Shown: piece after piece, positions 1 through 9,162 of the stretch
Position numbering within the stretch: position 1 is the first letter of the stretch
Layout: each line of letters starts with the position of its first letter
NCBI RefSeq assembly: GCF_007746075.1
Contig: NZ_CP036339.1
Location: forward strand, 992,001 to 1,056,000
Length of the DNA stretch: 64,000 nt
Direction of reading: 5' to 3'
Origin: Lacipirellula limnantheis
GTDB lineage: Bacteria > Planctomycetota > Planctomycetia > Pirellulales > Lacipirellulaceae
Position numbers and translations under genes: made by a program
The notes under the pieces: model-generated
The model's input: the letters and a program-made list of their open reading frames with translations, nothing else
What the model was told of the DNA's origin: nothing
The model's database searches: none

Positions 1-1
1 T

Positions 2-82
2 CAGCGCGCCCTCTCCATCCTGTTTGGCGACGAGCCAATTGTTCTTCACAAGACGGCCGTCGCCGCTGGAGAAATCGCATGA
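2..82 (+). CDS. 3' end of an upstream gene (partial)
   Basis: An open frame enters from the left edge and stops at TGA 80-82, giving a C-terminal tail of 26 residues ending in AVAAGEIA. The stop overlaps the cheV start as ATGA, a classic translational-coupling junction, so this gene is probably part of the same chemotaxis operon. Too little is visible to name it; a CheR, CheA or CheW-type protein would fit the context, but that is inference. Confidence 0.5.
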   Translation, partial: QRALSILFGDEPIVLHKTAVAAGEIA

Positions 83-1068
83 GCTGGTCCAATTCTTTGC
101 CGTCCGAAAACGCCATCCTGCTGCAAAGCGGCACCAACGAAGTCGAGGTGCTGGTCTTCCGCGTGGGAGAATTCACGCTGGGGATCAACGTCGCGAAGGT
201 GCGGGAAGTTCTGTCTTCCCCTCCCGTGACCGCCCTGCCCGACTCGCATCCATCGATTTGCGGTTGCTTCCGGCTTCGGGATTCGGTGATTCCTTGCTTG
301 TCGCTCCACCAACATCTGGACGAGCCGCCCTCCTGCCCGCCGGAAGAAGCCGTCGTGATTCTCACCGAGTTCAATCAACACCAAATTGGATTCCTCGTCG
401 ACGTCGTGGAGCGGATCCACCGCATTAGTTGGACCCAAGTCATGGCCGCTCCCTCGATCGTCGCCCAATCGAAGGCGCCGGTGACCGCCGTGAGCCAGAT
501 CGACGGTCGTTTGATACTGATGCTCGACTTCGAGATGATCGCCGATCAAGTCGCCCTCGGCGAGCCGAAAGGCGATGCAATCGCCAATGAGCTCGGCGTC
601 GATCGCGCGGGGCAGCGGGTGGCTATCGCCGACGACTCCGCCACGGCGCGGAAAGCCGTGGAAAATACGCTCCGCTGCAGCGGCTATCAGGACCTGCACA
701 TTTTTGAGAACGGCGCCGAGGCTTGGAATTGGCTGGCCGCATCGGCCGACAATCGACAAGGACGCCCGCCGATTGACCTGCTCATCAGCGACGTTGAAAT
801 GCCGCAGGTCGACGGCTTCCATCTCACGAAGCGCATCAAGGATCATCCACAGCTGCGCGAGATTCCCGTGCTGCTCTATTCGTCGATCCTCACGCCCGAC
901 AACGCCAAGAAGGGGAAGGCGGTCTCGGCCGACGCGCAGATCGCCAAACCGGAGTTGCATCGCGTCGTCGAGATGGCGGACAAGCTGATCTTCGCGGCCA
1001 TGGAGAAGAAGAGCACGACACGCGACGACGTACCGACGGCACGAGAAGCAGAGCTGTCCCCCGTGTGA
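79..1068 (+). CDS. cheV: CheV-type chemotaxis coupling protein (CheW domain + receiver)
   Basis: The 329-residue product has an N-terminal CheW-like domain (about residues 20-160, with VLVFRVGEFTLGINV and a GFLVDVV core) followed by a response-regulator receiver domain (about 180-310). Receiver landmarks are the acidic pair in IADDSATAR, the phospho-acceptor Asp238 in LLISDVEMP and the conserved Lys in AQIAKPE. This is the CheV architecture: it couples chemoreceptors to CheA, and its phosphorylation is thought to tune adaptation. The ATG at 79 is chosen because it overlaps the upstream stop (ATGA) and gives a complete CheW domain. cheB and a CheX-family gene follow on the same strand. Confidence 0.9.
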   Translation: MSWSNSLPSENAILLQSGTNEVEVLVFRVGEFTLGINVAKVREVLSSPPVTALPDSHPSICGCFRLRDSVIPCLSLHQHLDEPPSCPPEEAVVILTEFNQHQIGFLVDVVERIHRISWTQVMAAPSIVAQSKAPVTAVSQIDGRLILMLDFEMIADQVALGEPKGDAIANELGVDRAGQRVAIADDSATARKAVENTLRCSGYQDLHIFENGAEAWNWLAASADNRQGRPPIDLLISDVEMPQVDGFHLTKRIKDHPQLREIPVLLYSSILTPDNAKKGKAVSADAQIAKPELHRVVEMADKLIFAAMEKKSTTRDDVPTAREAELSPV

Positions 1069-1186
1069 TGTGCGGAGGAGCGGCGAGTCAGGGCCATGAT
1101 TGCCTGCGAGTTGGTCGCTAGTCCAGCTCGACCTCCGCGTTTCAAGTAGCGACCAAGTGCGTCCTGAAGTTTAGAAGCCAGTTGCC

Positions 1187-2302
1187 ATGTCACGCAAACC
1201 AATCCGCGTTCTGGTGATCGACGACTCGCCGCTGGTGCGCGAGCTTATCGTCGACTCGCTCCTAGCTCAGTGCGGCTTCGAGATCGCGGGCGTCGCGGCG
1301 GATGGCTTTCAGGGGCTGCAGTTGCTTGAGGAACTTCAGCCAGACGTGGTGACGCTCGACTTACAGATGCCCGGCAAAGACGGTCTGACGACGCTCGAGG
1401 AGATTTTGCAGAGGCGGCCAACTCCGGTAATCGTCGTGAGTGCGCTGACCCAACGGGCCGCCGAGTCGGCTGTTGACGCGCTGCAGCGCGGAGCAATGGA
1501 TTACGTCGCCAAGCCGGAAGGAATGGCCGCGATGCGGAAGTCATTCGGCGAGGAGTTGCCGGCGAAAATCCGGAACATGGTCGGAGTCGACGTCGCTCAC
1601 GTGTTGCAGCTGCGCAGGGCGCGTGCCGAGCGACGCCAATTGCCGGTGGCGCGGCTCGATGACGGCTCCCAGCGCCGCTGCGCGGCCAGCTGCGTTGCCA
1701 TCGGCGTTTCGACCGGAGGACCGCCAGCGCTGGCGAGATTATTTGCGGCGCTGGCGCCGCCGCTGCCGCCGATCGTCGTTGTGCAGCACATGCCGGAAAT
1801 GTTTACTCGGTCATTCGCCGAGCGCCTCAATTCGCTCTCTCCGTTGACGGTGAAAGAGGCTGAGGAGGGCGACGTCTTGCAGCCAAATTGTGCTTACGTG
1901 GCGCCGGGCGGGAAGCAGCTAAGGATTCGCCGGCGCGGCGAGTCGCGCATCATCGAGATCTTCGACGGCGAGTTCGTCAGCGGTCACAAGCCATCGGTCG
2001 ACGTCATGATGTCGAGCGTCGCCGCGGTTTACGGCGATCGCTGCGTCGGCGTCATCATGACCGGCATGGGACGCGATGGCGCCGACGGCTGCGGAGCGAT
2101 CCGGGCGGCCGGCGGGTTCGTGCTCGGGCAGGACGAAGAGTCATCCGACGTCTACGGGATGAACAAAGTCGCCTGGGTGGAAGGAAACGTCGATTTACAG
2201 ACTTCGCTCGACCACATGCCGGAGGCGATCGTGGTACGCGTTGGCCAGTTGCCAGGACCGCGCAAGCCGGTTGTGCCGTTTGTCGCGGATGCGATTCGTT
2301 AG
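1187..2302 (+). CDS. cheB: CheB protein-glutamate methylesterase / glutaminase
   Basis: The 371-residue product has the standard CheB layout: a receiver domain (residues 5-120, DD in VIDDSPLVR, phospho-acceptor Asp58 in VVTLDLQMP, Lys in YVAKPEG), a linker, then a methylesterase domain (about 168-360). The catalytic triad is visible as Ser175 in GVSTGGPP, His201 in VVQHMPEMF and Asp297 in MTGMGRDGADG. CheB removes methyl groups from chemoreceptor glutamates when its receiver domain is phosphorylated by CheA. The gene lies 118 bp after cheV; the gap shows no other gene. Confidence 0.95.
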   Translation: MSRKPIRVLVIDDSPLVRELIVDSLLAQCGFEIAGVAADGFQGLQLLEELQPDVVTLDLQMPGKDGLTTLEEILQRRPTPVIVVSALTQRAAESAVDALQRGAMDYVAKPEGMAAMRKSFGEELPAKIRNMVGVDVAHVLQLRRARAERRQLPVARLDDGSQRRCAASCVAIGVSTGGPPALARLFAALAPPLPPIVVVQHMPEMFTRSFAERLNSLSPLTVKEAEEGDVLQPNCAYVAPGGKQLRIRRRGESRIIEIFDGEFVSGHKPSVDVMMSSVAAVYGDRCVGVIMTGMGRDGADGCGAIRAAGGFVLGQDEESSDVYGMNKVAWVEGNVDLQTSLDHMPEAIVVRVGQLPGPRKPVVPFVADAIR

Positions 2303-2445
2303 GCATCGAGATCGGCGTCGTCGGCGGAACGACCTAGAGTTTCTAATTGCGTGTCCGTAGCGTTCGCCGCCGAAAACATTGGTTTCCATCACATCTCACC
2401 GGAGATCGCTGTCGTTCGCCTCGAGCGTACGGCCGCGCAAACCTT

Positions 2446-2922
2446 ATGTCCTATCAGCCGATCAAAGTTGAGTTCGTTAACCCGTTCCTCGACGCCACGT
2501 CGGCCGTCTTTCGGACGATGCTCAACACTGAGCTGAAGCGAGGCGCCCTCTACTTGCGCCAAGGGATGACCCTGTCGCACGAAATCAGCGGTATTATTGG
2601 TCTCTCTGGCAAGGCGAAGGGAACCGTGCTGATTGGCATGAACTCTGACTTCGCGATTGCCGTGACCGACAAGCTGCTGGGCGAGAAGCCCGATGGCCTC
2701 ACGCCCGAAGTCATCGACGCCGTGGGCGAACTGGCCAACATGGTCGCCGGCGGCGCCAAGACTCGGCTTGAAGAGCTCAACATGAGCATCAGCCTGCCGA
2801 GCGTGATCGCGGGCAAGAATCACACGGTATCGTTCCCGTCGGGGGCGGTGCCGATTGGGATTCCGTTCGAATCAGAGCTAGGTGCTTTTTCGGTTGAGGT
2901 GAGCCTCGTCGAGGTCGCTTAG
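2446..2922 (+). CDS. cheX: CheX-family chemotaxis protein (predicted CheY-P phosphatase)
   Basis: The predicted product is 158 residues starting MSYQPIKVEFVNPFL. The frame is open further upstream to 2347, but the extra 33 residues are Arg-rich and unlike the family, so the ATG at 2446 is preferred. It resembles CheX/CheC-family proteins: an N-terminal xxINPFLxAxxxVFxTM-type helix, a central GLSGKAKGTV strand and the ELANMVAGGAK helix carrying the family's E-x-x-N phosphatase motif. CheX proteins dephosphorylate CheY-P. It follows cheB on the same strand and fits a chemotaxis operon. Confidence 0.85.
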   Translation: MSYQPIKVEFVNPFLDATSAVFRTMLNTELKRGALYLRQGMTLSHEISGIIGLSGKAKGTVLIGMNSDFAIAVTDKLLGEKPDGLTPEVIDAVGELANMVAGGAKTRLEELNMSISLPSVIAGKNHTVSFPSGAVPIGIPFESELGAFSVEVSLVEVA

Positions 2923-2987
2923 CGGCGGGCCGGCCAGCTTGGCCGCGATGGCTCGGACGCTCGAATCGAAAAGCATTTTCAACCGTG

Positions 2988-5981
2988 TCAGTACGACTGA
3001 CGATAGGCCCATCGGCTGCGGGCGCGATGCATGGCGGCAGGCACGCCTGCGAGCATGAGCAGCACCAACGTGCCAGGCTCGGGAATGGCAGCGACATTGA
3101 TGGTGAACTGCAGAACGTTGTTGTTGTAGGAGAAGACGCCGTCAAAGCCGTTGCCGTTGGTGTAAGTGAACGCGTCGATGGGGATCGTCGATGCGTCGAA
3201 CTTGATCAAGTCGTAAGTCGTGCCCACGCGCCAATCGCGGTTTACGAAGGTGAAAGCGTAGCTGGTGGAGAACCCCTCCAATTGGACTGCGTCGAGGAGG
3301 TCGGACTGAGCAGGCGTGGGCCCGAGGTCGAACACGAGGGCGCCGGACGTCCAGAGCAGATCGGCGACCGTGAGAGTTCCGGCCGAGTTGCCGGGTGAAA
3401 GCGTGCCGCCGTTAAGGGCTACGTCCCCCACGATGCCGCTGCCGCCAAGCGTGGCGCTGGGGTTGACCCACGCAGAGCCCAGACCGAACGAGAGGGAGCC
3501 ATTAACCAGAAGCGTTCCCGCGTTTACCGTCGTCCCGCCGATAAAAGCTGTCTGACCAGACAGCGTCAGGACGCCGCTCGATTCCTTCACGAGGCCGCCG
3601 TTGCCGGCGATATTGCCGGCGAAGTTGCCGGAGTTGACGATCAGCATGGTCGAAAATGCGGTTCCTGTATTGACCGTGCCCTCCCCGAACAGCGCGTTAA
3701 CGCCGCCGGTGGCGAGGTGATCCTGGAAATCCAGCGTAGCGCCGGAAGCCACCGTGGTTGCGGACGCGATCGAGGTGATGAATTCGAGGCCGCTGTTTTC
3801 GGCAACCAGCGTACCAGCGGCCACGTTGAGTGAGGCGTCGCCGGGTAGCGCCACTGCCCCCGTTGGCGCGAAGACGACGTCGCCGGTTTGCCCACTGCTG
3901 CCGACCTGCATCGTTGAGCCGTCAACGAGCAGGAAATCGAGCGGCGCGAGCGTGAGCGTCTGGTTGGGAGCTGCCGAGAAGACTCCGGTCTGGCCGGCGG
4001 TCACTGAAATCAGTTGAATGCCGTCGTTGAGATCGCCCGACAGGGTTACCGCGTCAATGGCGCGCAGCTCTCCGGACCCCAGGGCGACGTCTCCGGTTCC
4101 GAGCGCGGCGCTGTTGGTGAGTTCGAGCAACCCGCCGGTGATTTTCGTGCCGCCCTGATAGGTGTTCGCCGTCGTCAATCGGAGCCGGCCGGCGCCAGCT
4201 TTAGTTAGGCCGCCTGCTCCGCTCAGGATCGTCGGGATCTGCGCGTTGCCGCCCTGCGTGTCGATTGTCAGGCCCCCGGCCCCCAAGACTGCCGCATCAG
4301 CTGCGAAGCCGTCGATGAGCAGCGTGTCGACGACCGACGAGCCTCCCCGCAGTTTCAACTGGGCGCCGGAGAAAGAGACCGTCCCGCTCCCGCCACCCTG
4401 AAGAATATTGACCGTAGTGAGGGTCGAATCCACGACGCTGAGCAGACCGGTGACGTTCGCGCTGGCCCCCAGTTCGATCGCACCCGCCGTCACGTTCGCA
4501 CCATTGCTTGCGTAAAACTCTCCGCCGTTGCCTTCGACGCCAATGGTCAGCGTCTGTCCGGTGGTCCAGGTTGAATTGGCGACTTTGACAACGCCCGTCG
4601 AATGTCCGGAGAGCCCGACTTGGGACCATTTCGAGGAGATCTCGCCGCCGGTCATCGAAAGTTCCGCATTCCCATTGACGCCGACCGCCAGCGTGTTGGA
4701 CATGAACCAGGAACCGCCAGTGAAGTTGACTTTGCCCTCGCCAATAGCTTCCTGACTGATGTAACCGCTCTCGCTGTGGATGACGCCTTGCGACCCGATG
4801 TTCAGCGTTCCTTCGCCGGACGCTCCCACGAAGATGGCTTGCGTGTTGGTCCATGTGCCGTCGAGCACGTTGATGGTTCCCGTCGAACCCGATGCAAAGC
4901 CCATGTTGCCTTTGTCGGTGTTTAGAGCTGCTCCCCCTTCGAGCGTGAACGTGCCGGCGCCGCTAGCGCCGACATGGAGCTCGCCCGTCAGCGTCATGGC
5001 GCCGCCAGCGACGGTCGCCGAGCCAGTCGATCCGGCGTTCTGGGCGACAAACAGGTCCGGGGCGTTGAGGGTTGCGTTAGTCGTCTCAAGGGTTCCGTTG
5101 CCGGACGCACCAATGCTCACCGTTCCGCCGATCTGGGCGGACGCTGAATTCGTGAGCGTGAGCGTGCCGGTTCCAGCGCTACCGACGGTGAGATCCTGCT
5201 CGATCGTGAGAACGCCGCCGCTGGCGGATAAGTCGCCGACTGATCCGATGTTGGCAGCGATCAGGAGGTTATCAACCGACAACTGCGAGGTCGTGGCGTG
5301 TACTTCGCCCCAGCCACTGACCCCGACCGTGACGTCTCGCGGGTTGCCTTGATTCTCGGCCTTCCAGGTGCTGTTCGTGAGATTCACAATGCCATGCGAA
5401 CCCGACGAGTAGCCGACATAGCCCGTGGTGCTCTGCAACGTCGAGCCGTTTTCCAAGGTCACGGTGGCGTTGCCCCCGTAGCCGAGGTAGACGGTAAAGG
5501 GGGACAAGTACGCGCCGCTGGCATTCACGGTTCCCGTCGCACCGGCAGCGTAGCCAGCCCAAAAATCGCCGGCCCCCAGCAATGCCTCCGACCCGATAGT
5601 AAGCGTCCCCGCTCCTTGGCGCCCGACGTAGAACTCGTTGGCGTCCAACTCGGTGTTGACGCCGGAGCCGATCTCCAGCGTGCCGGCGCCTCCCGATCCT
5701 AGAGTGACGTTGCCGACGGAAAACGAATTGCTTCCGGCGATCTGCGCCGTGCCTCCGTTGTTGATCAGAATCGACTCGCTACCCATCGGTACGCCGCCGC
5801 CGCTCCAGTTGGCGCCGTCGCCATAGTTGCCGACGCCGCCAATCCATGTGACGTCAGCCCGTGCTTGAGCGAGCGTCATCGAGAAGGTCGCCGCTAAGGC
5901 CAACACGCGAAGCGGCCAGCCGGCGGGCATGCAATTGAGTTCAACGCATCGGCGGAAATCTCGGGCAGTTCGTTGAAACAT
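2988..5981 (-). CDS. Autotransporter-repeat surface protein with PEP-CTERM signal
   Basis: The 997-residue product has an N-terminal signal peptide (hydrophobic LRVLALAATFSMTLAQARA) and a long Gly/Ser/Thr/Ala-rich beta-helix body of repeated motifs such as LTIGSxGxGT and VNVSGxxx. An autotransporter-associated beta-strand repeat is visible near residues 590-630 (GLTKAGAGRLRL, TYQGGTKITGG) and again near 820-850. The C-terminus is a PEP-CTERM sorting signal (AIPEPGTLVLL, hydrophobic stretch, basic tail). No membrane-pore domain is present, so it is probably sorted by an exosortase/PEP-CTERM system and not a true autotransporter. An in-frame ATG 51 bases downstream (5930) gives a more compact signal peptide and may be the real start. 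It converges with cheX. Confidence 0.85.
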   Translation of the reverse strand: MFQRTARDFRRCVELNCMPAGWPLRVLALAATFSMTLAQARADVTWIGGVGNYGDGANWSGGGVPMGSESILINNGGTAQIAGSNSFSVGNVTLGSGGAGTLEIGSGVNTELDANEFYVGRQGAGTLTIGSEALLGAGDFWAGYAAGATGTVNASGAYLSPFTVYLGYGGNATVTLENGSTLQSTTGYVGYSSGSHGIVNLTNSTWKAENQGNPRDVTVGVSGWGEVHATTSQLSVDNLLIAANIGSVGDLSASGGVLTIEQDLTVGSAGTGTLTLTNSASAQIGGTVSIGASGNGTLETTNATLNAPDLFVAQNAGSTGSATVAGGAMTLTGELHVGASGAGTFTLEGGAALNTDKGNMGFASGSTGTINVLDGTWTNTQAIFVGASGEGTLNIGSQGVIHSESGYISQEAIGEGKVNFTGGSWFMSNTLAVGVNGNAELSMTGGEISSKWSQVGLSGHSTGVVKVANSTWTTGQTLTIGVEGNGGEFYASNGANVTAGAIELGASANVTGLLSVVDSTLTTVNILQGGGSGTVSFSGAQLKLRGGSSVVDTLLIDGFAADAAVLGAGGLTIDTQGGNAQIPTILSGAGGLTKAGAGRLRLTTANTYQGGTKITGGLLELTNSAALGTGDVALGSGELRAIDAVTLSGDLNDGIQLISVTAGQTGVFSAAPNQTLTLAPLDFLLVDGSTMQVGSSGQTGDVVFAPTGAVALPGDASLNVAAGTLVAENSGLEFITSIASATTVASGATLDFQDHLATGGVNALFGEGTVNTGTAFSTMLIVNSGNFAGNIAGNGGLVKESSGVLTLSGQTAFIGGTTVNAGTLLVNGSLSFGLGSAWVNPSATLGGSGIVGDVALNGGTLSPGNSAGTLTVADLLWTSGALVFDLGPTPAQSDLLDAVQLEGFSTSYAFTFVNRDWRVGTTYDLIKFDASTIPIDAFTYTNGNGFDGVFSYNNNVLQFTINVAAIPEPGTLVLLMLAGVPAAMHRARSRWAYRQSY

Positions 5982-6603
5982 ATGAATACGCGATGGGCGA
6001 AGTGGTGAAATGCGTCGTCACCCCGCTCGCTTGATTCGCTCCCGTACGAAGGTCCCGCGTCCTGTGCGTGACTTTAGCGGCGAGCGTGCATTAGCTTTGA
6101 TCCGGAGGGACTTGCGCGGCGGGTGGGGAACAAGGGGCGGGAGTTCAAATCCTTTAAGAATTCAGAATAGTCAGTTAAAGCCAGTGGTCAATTTCCAACG
6201 GCTCCTACGGCAATTTCCGCCGGAAATCGGCGTAAACGGAAACAGCGTCGGCGCCTCGGCCGTAGGCGGGGCGTTGACCTGGTCGGCGATCCGTTTGGCT
6301 CTCGCCGGTGCATTACATGGACGAGCAGCTTGTACGACTGATCAAGGAACCCTGACGGCCGCTTCCGGCAAGGCGGCAGCACGCACAACGCGTCGAGTGC
6401 GAGTACGAGCGAGGCTGCGCGGCGAGCATGTTCCTGTTCGCCGAACCGCTGGCCTGCTGGAAGTACATCCTAGGGAAGACGCATGCTCTTCAGCGCGGAT
6501 ACGATCGCTGCGGCCTTGCTATAATGGCACGAGTCGAGAGGACGGACGGGCATTGATGCGAGCGCCCCTCGACTACTTTTCAGATTGCATGACTCTTCCC
6601 CCG
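5982..6603 (+). other. Gene-free region between divergent genes
   Basis: About 620 bp separate the minus-strand surface protein from the DUF1549/DUF1553 gene. The frame of the latter is open throughout, but the encoded stretch looks non-coding (Arg-rich, low complexity) and precedes the signal peptide. One short segment near 6138-6150 (gggagttcaaatcc) resembles a tRNA T-arm, but no cloverleaf can be drawn. I see no convincing gene here. Confidence 0.5.
6520..6525 (+). promoter_or_regulatory. Possible -10 box (TATAAT) upstream of the DUF1549/1553 gene
   Basis: A perfect TATAAT hexamer in the context TTGCTATAATGG lies 30 bases upstream of one candidate start (6556) and about 80 upstream of the preferred start. 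No good -35 hexamer is seen at the right spacing, so this is a weak call from sequence match only. Confidence 0.3.
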
Positions 6604-9138
6604 ATGACCACGCGAGTGGCGGCGTCGATGAATGGTTCGTTTCGATGTTGCCGCTTGGCGACACTCTTGGCACTGCAAGCGTGGACGATGCCAGCGGCGG
6701 ACTGCCAAGACGGAGTGGCGTTCTTCGAGTCGAAGATTCGTCCGCTGTTGATTGAGCATTGCCTTGATTGCCATGGGGGATCTGAGCCAGAGGGCGGGCT
6801 GGCGCTCGACTCGCGCGCCGGTTGGGAGGAGGCGGGGGTTATCGAACCAGGTAAGCCGGAGGAGAGCTTGCTAATTGCCGCCGTGCGCTATAGCGACAAG
6901 TCGTTGGCGATGCCGCCGGACGGAGCGGGAGGAAAGTTGAGCGACGCGGAGATCGCAGCGCTGGAAGAATGGGTGGCGCTGGGAGCGCCCGATCCGCGCG
7001 GACCGGCGGCAGCTGTGCCAAGTGCAGGCGCCAGTGCGGCGACGGGGCCGAAGTTGCGTGGACGAAAATTTAAACTGAGCGACGCGGACCGTATGTACTG
7101 GGCCTTTCAACCAATCGAGCGGCCGGCGCTGCCGACGGTGAGTTCGCCGGAGGCGCGGCACCCGATCGATGCCCTTGTCCTGGCCAAGCTGGAAGAACAC
7201 GGCCTATCGATGAGCCCGACGGCGCCGCCGCGGGAGCTAGTGCGGCGCGCGTACTTTGATTTATGGGGATTGCCGCCGAGCCCTGAGGAGGTGGCGGCCT
7301 TTGAGCAGAACCCAACCGAAGAGGAGTGGGATCGACTGGTCGACCGATTGCTCGCCTCGCCGCACTATGGCCAGCGTTGGGGACGGCATTGGCTCGATGT
7401 GGTCCGCTACGCCGAGAGCAACGGGTACGAGCGTGACGGCGAAAAGCCTAACGCATGGCGCTACCGTGATTACGTCATTGACGCGTTCAACGCCGACAAA
7501 CCGTACGACCAGTTCGTGCGCGAGCAATTGGCGGGAGACGAGTTGGCGGAGGAATTGCTGAGCGGCGGGATAGAGGAAAGCGACTCTCGCCAGGCGTGGC
7601 GCGACGCGATCGTGGCAACAGGGTTCTATCGGCTCCATGTTTGGGATGACGAACCCGACAGCACGATCGTCGCCGAGTACGACGATCTCGACGACGTGAT
7701 GGTGTCGACGGGGGCGGCGTTCTTGGGGCTCACCCTGGGATGCGCGCGGTGCCACGACCACAAGTTCGATCCGATCAGCCAGCGCGACTATTACTCGATG
7801 CTGAGTTTCTTCCGCGGCATCGACCCCTACGGTCAGAACAAGACGGGAGGCGGCGGGCGCGGGACGGGGCAAATCACGCGTCTGTTGGCGACGCCGGCGG
7901 AACTGGAGAGCTGGCAACGAGAACGGCAGCGGAGAATTGCCGAGTTGGAACGGCGACTTGCCGAAGCCAGCGCCGCGGCCGACGATGCGACGCCCGATGT
8001 CGCAACAAAGGAAGCCAATAACGCGGCGATCGAAGCGGAATTGAAGCAGGCGCGAGAGGCGACGCCGCCGTTTGATTCGGCGCTGGCGGCGGTGGAGTTG
8101 GGCCCCACGGCGAAGTCGACGCATGTCCTATCGCGAGGCGAACCGCAGTCGCCGCGGGAAGAAGTCTCGCCGGCGTTTCCCGAGGTCCTGGGACTGCCGG
8201 CGCCGGTAGTAGAAGTGACCTCTGCTGACGCCAAGTCGACTCGCCGGCGACGGGCCCTGGCCGAATGGGTTGCCGACGAAACGAATCCGCTCACGGCCCG
8301 CGTGATGGCGAATCGGATCTGGCGTCATCACTTTGGCGTGGGAATCGTGCCGACGCCGGATGATTTCGGACATACCGGACTGCCGCCAACGAACCAACCA
8401 TTGTTGGATTATCTGGCGGCGGAGTTCATGGCGTCGGGATGGCGGATGAAGGAGTTGCACCGCTTGATCATGTCGAGCCGAACGTATCGGCAATCGTCGC
8501 GGGCGGAGAATCCGCAGGCGCTGGCGATCGACTCCGACAACGCGCTGCTATGGCGGCAGCGCCTGCGACGCGTCGATGCAGAAGTCATTCGCGATGCGAT
8601 GCTTTCGGTAAGCGGCCAACTCAACACGAAGCAGGGCGGGCCGAGCGTGTTTCCGACCCTCTCGCAGGAAACGCACAGCGGGCAAGATGCGGCGGGCAAG
8701 GGCTGGCAAGATAGTCCGGCCGAGGAACAAAATCGTCGCAGCGTCTATCTGGCGGTGAAGCGGGGTTTGAAGATTCCGCTGCTGGAATCGCTCGACTTTG
8801 CCAATAGCACGTCCCCCGCCGGCATTCGGCCGGTGACGACGACCGCGCCCCAGGCGCTGATGTTGCTGAACGACCGGTTCGTCGAAGCACAAGCGACGGC
8901 GTTCGCCGCGCGGGTGGCGCAAGAGGGGGGCGGCGATTGTGCGGCGATGGTGACGCGGGCGTTTCAACTGGCGCTGCAACGCGACCCGAGCGCGTCGGAG
9001 CGCCTTGCAGTCGAGAGGTTGCTCGCCGATGATCGGCGGCTGGCGATAGGCGAGGGGATTGCCGACCCAGACGGCCGGGCCCTCGCAAGTTTCTGCCGCG
9101 GGCTGCTCAACGCGAACGAAATGATTTACGTCGACTAA
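6604..9138 (+). CDS. PSCyt1-DUF1549-DUF1553 domain protein (planctomycete cytochrome c family)
   Basis: The predicted 844-residue exported protein shows in order a signal peptide (basic n-region, ATLLALQAW core), a planctomycete cytochrome-c-like domain with haem motif CLDCHG and the MPPDG segment, then DUF1549 and, toward the C-terminus, DUF1553. DUF1549 begins at HPIDALVLAKLEEHGL and contains a second CxxCH, CARCHDHKFDP. DUF1553 runs from the NPLTARVMANRIWRHHFG segment to the end. A Glu/Ala-rich coiled-coil-like linker lies between the DUFs. These proteins are very common in planctomycetes next to DUF1501 genes, as here; their role is unproven but often linked to polysaccharide use. The start is uncertain: ATGs at 6556, 6589, 6604 and 6628 are all in frame; 6604 or 6628 gives the best signal peptide. 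Confidence 0.88.
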   Translation: MTTRVAASMNGSFRCCRLATLLALQAWTMPAADCQDGVAFFESKIRPLLIEHCLDCHGGSEPEGGLALDSRAGWEEAGVIEPGKPEESLLIAAVRYSDKSLAMPPDGAGGKLSDAEIAALEEWVALGAPDPRGPAAAVPSAGASAATGPKLRGRKFKLSDADRMYWAFQPIERPALPTVSSPEARHPIDALVLAKLEEHGLSMSPTAPPRELVRRAYFDLWGLPPSPEEVAAFEQNPTEEEWDRLVDRLLASPHYGQRWGRHWLDVVRYAESNGYERDGEKPNAWRYRDYVIDAFNADKPYDQFVREQLAGDELAEELLSGGIEESDSRQAWRDAIVATGFYRLHVWDDEPDSTIVAEYDDLDDVMVSTGAAFLGLTLGCARCHDHKFDPISQRDYYSMLSFFRGIDPYGQNKTGGGGRGTGQITRLLATPAELESWQRERQRRIAELERRLAEASAAADDATPDVATKEANNAAIEAELKQAREATPPFDSALAAVELGPTAKSTHVLSRGEPQSPREEVSPAFPEVLGLPAPVVEVTSADAKSTRRRRALAEWVADETNPLTARVMANRIWRHHFGVGIVPTPDDFGHTGLPPTNQPLLDYLAAEFMASGWRMKELHRLIMSSRTYRQSSRAENPQALAIDSDNALLWRQRLRRVDAEVIRDAMLSVSGQLNTKQGGPSVFPTLSQETHSGQDAAGKGWQDSPAEEQNRRSVYLAVKRGLKIPLLESLDFANSTSPAGIRPVTTTAPQALMLLNDRFVEAQATAFAARVAQEGGGDCAAMVTRAFQLALQRDPSASERLAVERLLADDRRLAIGEGIADPDGRALASFCRGLLNANEMIYVD

Positions 9139-9162
9139 CGCATCCTCCAGCGGCTAGCAGCT

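Noticed and set aside
46..960. Long minus-strand frame opposite cheV
   Set aside because: Shadow of cheV: no start signal, no family motifs, and the plus-strand frame has CheW and receiver motifs.
6128..6160. tRNA gene
   Set aside because: A T-arm-like segment only; the stem has mismatches and there are no anticodon or D arms.
7261..8124. Minus-strand 287-codon frame
   Set aside because: Opposite the DUF1549/DUF1553 gene; Arg-rich composition typical of a high-GC shadow.
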